This document shows, one piece after another, positions 4,649-6,595 of a DNA stretch of 6,595 nucleotides. How positions within the stretch are numbered: the first letter of the stretch is position 1; each line of letters begins with the position of its first letter. A model generated the notes under the pieces. That model ran no database searches. It worked only from the letters and a program-made list of their open reading frames with translations, and was not told where the DNA came from. The DNA comes from RGIG9151 sp963635575 (GTDB lineage: Bacteria > Bacillota > Clostridia > TANB77 > RGIG9151). Position numbers and translations under genes: made by a program. The DNA lies in NCBI GenBank assembly GCA_963635575.1, contig CAVHFU010000056.1, positions 1 through 6,595 of the forward strand. Reading direction: 5' to 3'.

Positions 4649-5638
4649 TTGGGAGACAATTTATTTACAAGGACTGAGAAATTTTTTAGAGGATATGTTA
4701 CTGTGTGTGTAGAGGGGATATTCTTAGAGAAGTTTACTAATCTTTGTGCGGTAAATTGTCTCCCTTTTTGGAATGTAAAGAGATATGGAATGGCGAAAAT
4801 GTCAGGTTATACGACTATTCCGGGATATAGAAAGATGAGACATGTAGCGAAGAAGTGTGGCTGTAGAGTAAAACTTAATAGACGGAGAGGTGTCCCGTTT
4901 ATTTTACATAAGTACAGGAAAAGAAAGATTTTTGCTATTGGAATTGTTTTGTTTTTAGTGTTTATTAAACTAAGCGGGTTATTTGTATGGCAGGTAGATG
5001 TTGTGGGGAATGTTTCGCCGATTAGCGATGAGATTTTGGCACAGGTGGAGGAGCTTGGAGTAAAGAGAGGAACATTAAAAAGTGAAATTAATATAAGAGA
5101 TATGGCAAGTAAATTAATGGTGAAAAGAAGTGACTTAAGTTGGGTCGGGGTAGAGATTGATGGTATGAGGCTAAAGGTTAGAGTGGTGGAGAAGGCTAAA
5201 GTGCCGGAGAGAATTGATGAAAATGCTGTTTGCAATATAGTGGCGAGTAAGCCAGGAATGATTATAGGAATTAACACATTACAAGGTACACAAATGGTAG
5301 AAGTTAACGATATTGTGGATAAAGGAGACGTATTGGTTTCCGGGATAATTGAGATGCAACAGTTCCCGGATAAAACTCAGCGAGTTCATTCGTTAGCAGA
5401 GATAGAGGCAAAGGTTTGGTATGAAAGAAGTAAAACATTAAAACTATCTTCTGTTCGTCCAAATGAAGAAATTGAACTAATTGCATACAATATTGCGTTA
5501 GATAAGATAAATAAGGAGATACCTAAGGAAGCAAAGGTTTCTAATGTGTCGAAGGCTGTTAAGTATGGAGAGGGAAGTGTTAGTGTGGATGTTATTGTGG
5601 AGACGGTGGAGGACATTGGTGTGGAAGTGGGGATGTAG
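4649..5638 (+). CDS. yqfD: Sporulation protein YqfD (shorter than the Bacillus form)
   Basis: YqfD is a membrane protein made in the mother cell during spore formation; its biochemical role is not established. This copy has 329 residues. The N-terminal cytoplasmic part (1-92) has the family signature FFRGYVTVCVEG, EKFTNLCAVNCLPFWNVKR and CRVKLNRRRGVPF. One membrane segment spans about residues 94-114, then WQVDVVGN and a long extracytoplasmic part with LSWVGVEIDGMRLKVRVVEK, NIVASKPGMI and DKGDVLVSG. The start is TTG at 4649, two bases after the yqfC stop, with AAGGG at 4633-4637; it starts the family homology at the right place, and the genes look translationally coupled. After VWYERSKTLKL (256-266) the sequence goes almost straight to the C-terminal IALDKINKEIPKEAKVSNVS block, so roughly 60-70 residues present in B. 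subtilis YqfD are missing. The usual downstream phoH gene does not follow. Confidence 0.92.
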   Translation: MGDNLFTRTEKFFRGYVTVCVEGIFLEKFTNLCAVNCLPFWNVKRYGMAKMSGYTTIPGYRKMRHVAKKCGCRVKLNRRRGVPFILHKYRKRKIFAIGIVLFLVFIKLSGLFVWQVDVVGNVSPISDEILAQVEELGVKRGTLKSEINIRDMASKLMVKRSDLSWVGVEIDGMRLKVRVVEKAKVPERIDENAVCNIVASKPGMIIGINTLQGTQMVEVNDIVDKGDVLVSGIIEMQQFPDKTQRVHSLAEIEAKVWYERSKTLKLSSVRPNEEIELIAYNIALDKINKEIPKEAKVSNVSKAVKYGEGSVSVDVIVETVEDIGVEVGM

Positions 5639-5668
5639 AGCAAAAAATGTCTAACACTTATTTTCTAT

Positions 5669-5700
5669 TTGAGAAACATTGTAAGCAAAAATAGTATAAT
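5669..5700 (+). promoter_or_regulatory. Putative distal promoter of the XRE-Fic gene
   Basis: TTGAGA (5669-5674) lies 17 bases before TAGTAT (5692-5697); a perfect TATAAT at 5695-5700 would need a 20-base spacer. No terminator-like stem was seen between yqfD and this site, so some read-through from yqfD is possible. Confidence 0.4.
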
Positions 5701-5735
5701 ATATTTCCTTTTTGGAAACAATATGGTATAATATA
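5694..5735 (+). promoter_or_regulatory. Second -10 box and candidate operator of the XRE-Fic gene
   Basis: An inverted repeat, TTTCC (5704-5708) and GGAAA (5714-5718) with a five-base centre, lies between two TATAAT boxes (5695-5700 and 5727-5732); outer ATATT and AATAT extend it imperfectly. The 10-mer GTATAATATA occurs twice, at 5694-5703 and 5726-5735, 32 bases apart (about three helical turns). An inverted repeat beside the -10 box of a gene that itself encodes an XRE domain suggests autoregulation, which is inference. Confidence 0.45.
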
Positions 5736-5760
5736 AATAGGATTAAAAAGAGGTGAGGTT

Positions 5761-6595
5761 ATGAGTTTAGGCGATAAAATAAAAAAATATAGGGAAGAAA
5801 ATAAAATGACTCAAAGAGACATCGCAGAAATATTGGAGGTAGAACCTGGAACAGTTTCTAAATATGAGTCTGGAATGTTAGAACCTAATATTAAGGCTAT
5901 AAAAAGATTATCTGAAACGTTTGGAATTACAACAGATGAATTGCTAAGAGAAGATGATGAAACATTTGATGTATTAAAAGTGAATGTTTTAGAAGTGTTA
6001 AAAGAACAAAAAGAACTGAAACTAAAAGGAAATCTATATCATAACACTCAAATCACTTTTGCATATAACACAAATCATATTGAAGGAAGTAAGTTGACAG
6101 AAGATCAAACAAGATATATTTTTGAAACTAACACAATATTATTTGAAGGTGAAACAGTAGCAAGTGTAGATGATATATTGGAAACAGTAAATCATTTCAA
6201 ATTAGTTGATTACATGTTAGATGTTGCACAAGAAAATCTAACAGAAGAAATGATGAAAAAATTTCATGGAATATTAAAAGAAGGAACGATGGATAGTAGA
6301 CAATCATGGTTTAATGTTGGAGAATATAAAAAGATTGTAAATGAAGCGGGAGTGATGAAAACGACACCACCTAAGGAAACTCCAAAGGCAATGCAAAAAT
6401 TAATGGAATGGTATAACTCACTATCTAAAGTAACAATAAAAGAGATAATTGAATTTCATGCAAGATTTGAAAAAATACATCCATTTCAAGATGGTAATGG
6501 AAGAGTAGGAAGAATGATAATGTTTAAGGAATGTTTAAAGAACAATATTATTCCATTTATCATATTAGACAAAGACAAATTATTTTATTATAGAG
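5761..6595 (+). CDS. XRE helix-turn-helix / Fic-domain fusion protein (3' end beyond the window)
   Basis: The frame stays open from ATG 5761 to the window edge, giving 278 residues of an incomplete protein. Residues 4-62 are a Cro/C1-type DNA-binding domain (MTQRDIAEILEV, TVSKYESGMLEPNIKAIKRL). Residues about 90-278 are a Fic domain, which normally moves AMP from ATP onto hydroxyl groups of proteins. The catalytic motif is complete: HPFQDGNGRVGR, H240 to R251, with D244 for metal and R248/R251 for phosphates. Before it, TNHIEG (104-109) fits the inhibitory helix motif [S/T]xxxE[G/N], whose glutamate (E108) blocks ATP binding; this marks a class II, self-inhibited Fic protein. GVMKTTPPKE (197-206) fits the target-binding flap. 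GAGGTG at 5750-5755 is the ribosome binding site. The gene has its own promoter region and lies where phoH usually follows yqfD. It may be an autoregulated toxin-like or stress-response enzyme; the target is unknown. Confidence 0.92.
   Translation, partial: MSLGDKIKKYREENKMTQRDIAEILEVEPGTVSKYESGMLEPNIKAIKRLSETFGITTDELLREDDETFDVLKVNVLEVLKEQKELKLKGNLYHNTQITFAYNTNHIEGSKLTEDQTRYIFETNTILFEGETVASVDDILETVNHFKLVDYMLDVAQENLTEEMMKKFHGILKEGTMDSRQSWFNVGEYKKIVNEAGVMKTTPPKETPKAMQKLMEWYNSLSKVTIKEIIEFHARFEKIHPFQDGNGRVGRMIMFKECLKNNIIPFIILDKDKLFYYR

Noticed and set aside
4807..5277. Minus-strand ORF of 156 codons inside yqfD
   Set aside because: It is the antisense shadow of a well-supported yqfD frame and has no ribosome binding site of its own.

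Overview
The window is AT-rich and reads like a low-GC, endospore-forming member of the Firmicutes, most likely class Clostridia. The evidence is Shine-Dalgarno sites close to AGGAGG, U-tract terminators, and a yqfC-yqfD pair, which is confined to spore formers. I cannot name a genus.

Layout. (a) Positions 1-984: a short rightward operon with a small XRE-type repressor and two tandem paralogous membrane proteins of unknown function; a terminator follows at 1057-1100. (b) 1121-1613: a compact element bounded by long imperfect terminal inverted repeats, enclosing one plausible small ORF with a very strong ribosome binding site. Both inner edges of the repeats can form hairpins that cover a Shine-Dalgarno sequence. 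(c) 1614-1837: no convincing gene. (d) 1838-1923: the 3' part of a tRNA-Lys(CTT)-like sequence ending in CCA, without its 5' half, followed by a terminator. This is the scar expected where an integrative element has used a tRNA-Lys gene as attachment site. (e) 2045-5638: ordinary chromosome with greA (own promoter and terminator), an asparagine synthetase-like gene with an abnormally short N-terminal amidotransferase region, and the sporulation genes yqfC and yqfD. (f) 5639-6595: a second accessory-looking unit, an XRE-Fic fusion gene running off the right edge, with a promoter region holding an inverted repeat and two copies of a 10-base direct repeat.

How the parts fit. Everything left of about 1838 is probably the right-hand end of an integrated accessory island: a regulator, unknown membrane proteins, a small repeat-bounded element and an attachment-site remnant. 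GreA rescues backtracked RNA polymerase. The asnB-like gene runs into yqfC-yqfD without a visible terminator. The gene usually following yqfD (phoH) is absent; the XRE-Fic gene lies there instead. The best candidates for something undescribed are the XRE/twin-membrane-protein module, the inverted-repeat element with mirrored translation-start hairpins, and the self-contained XRE-Fic gene.
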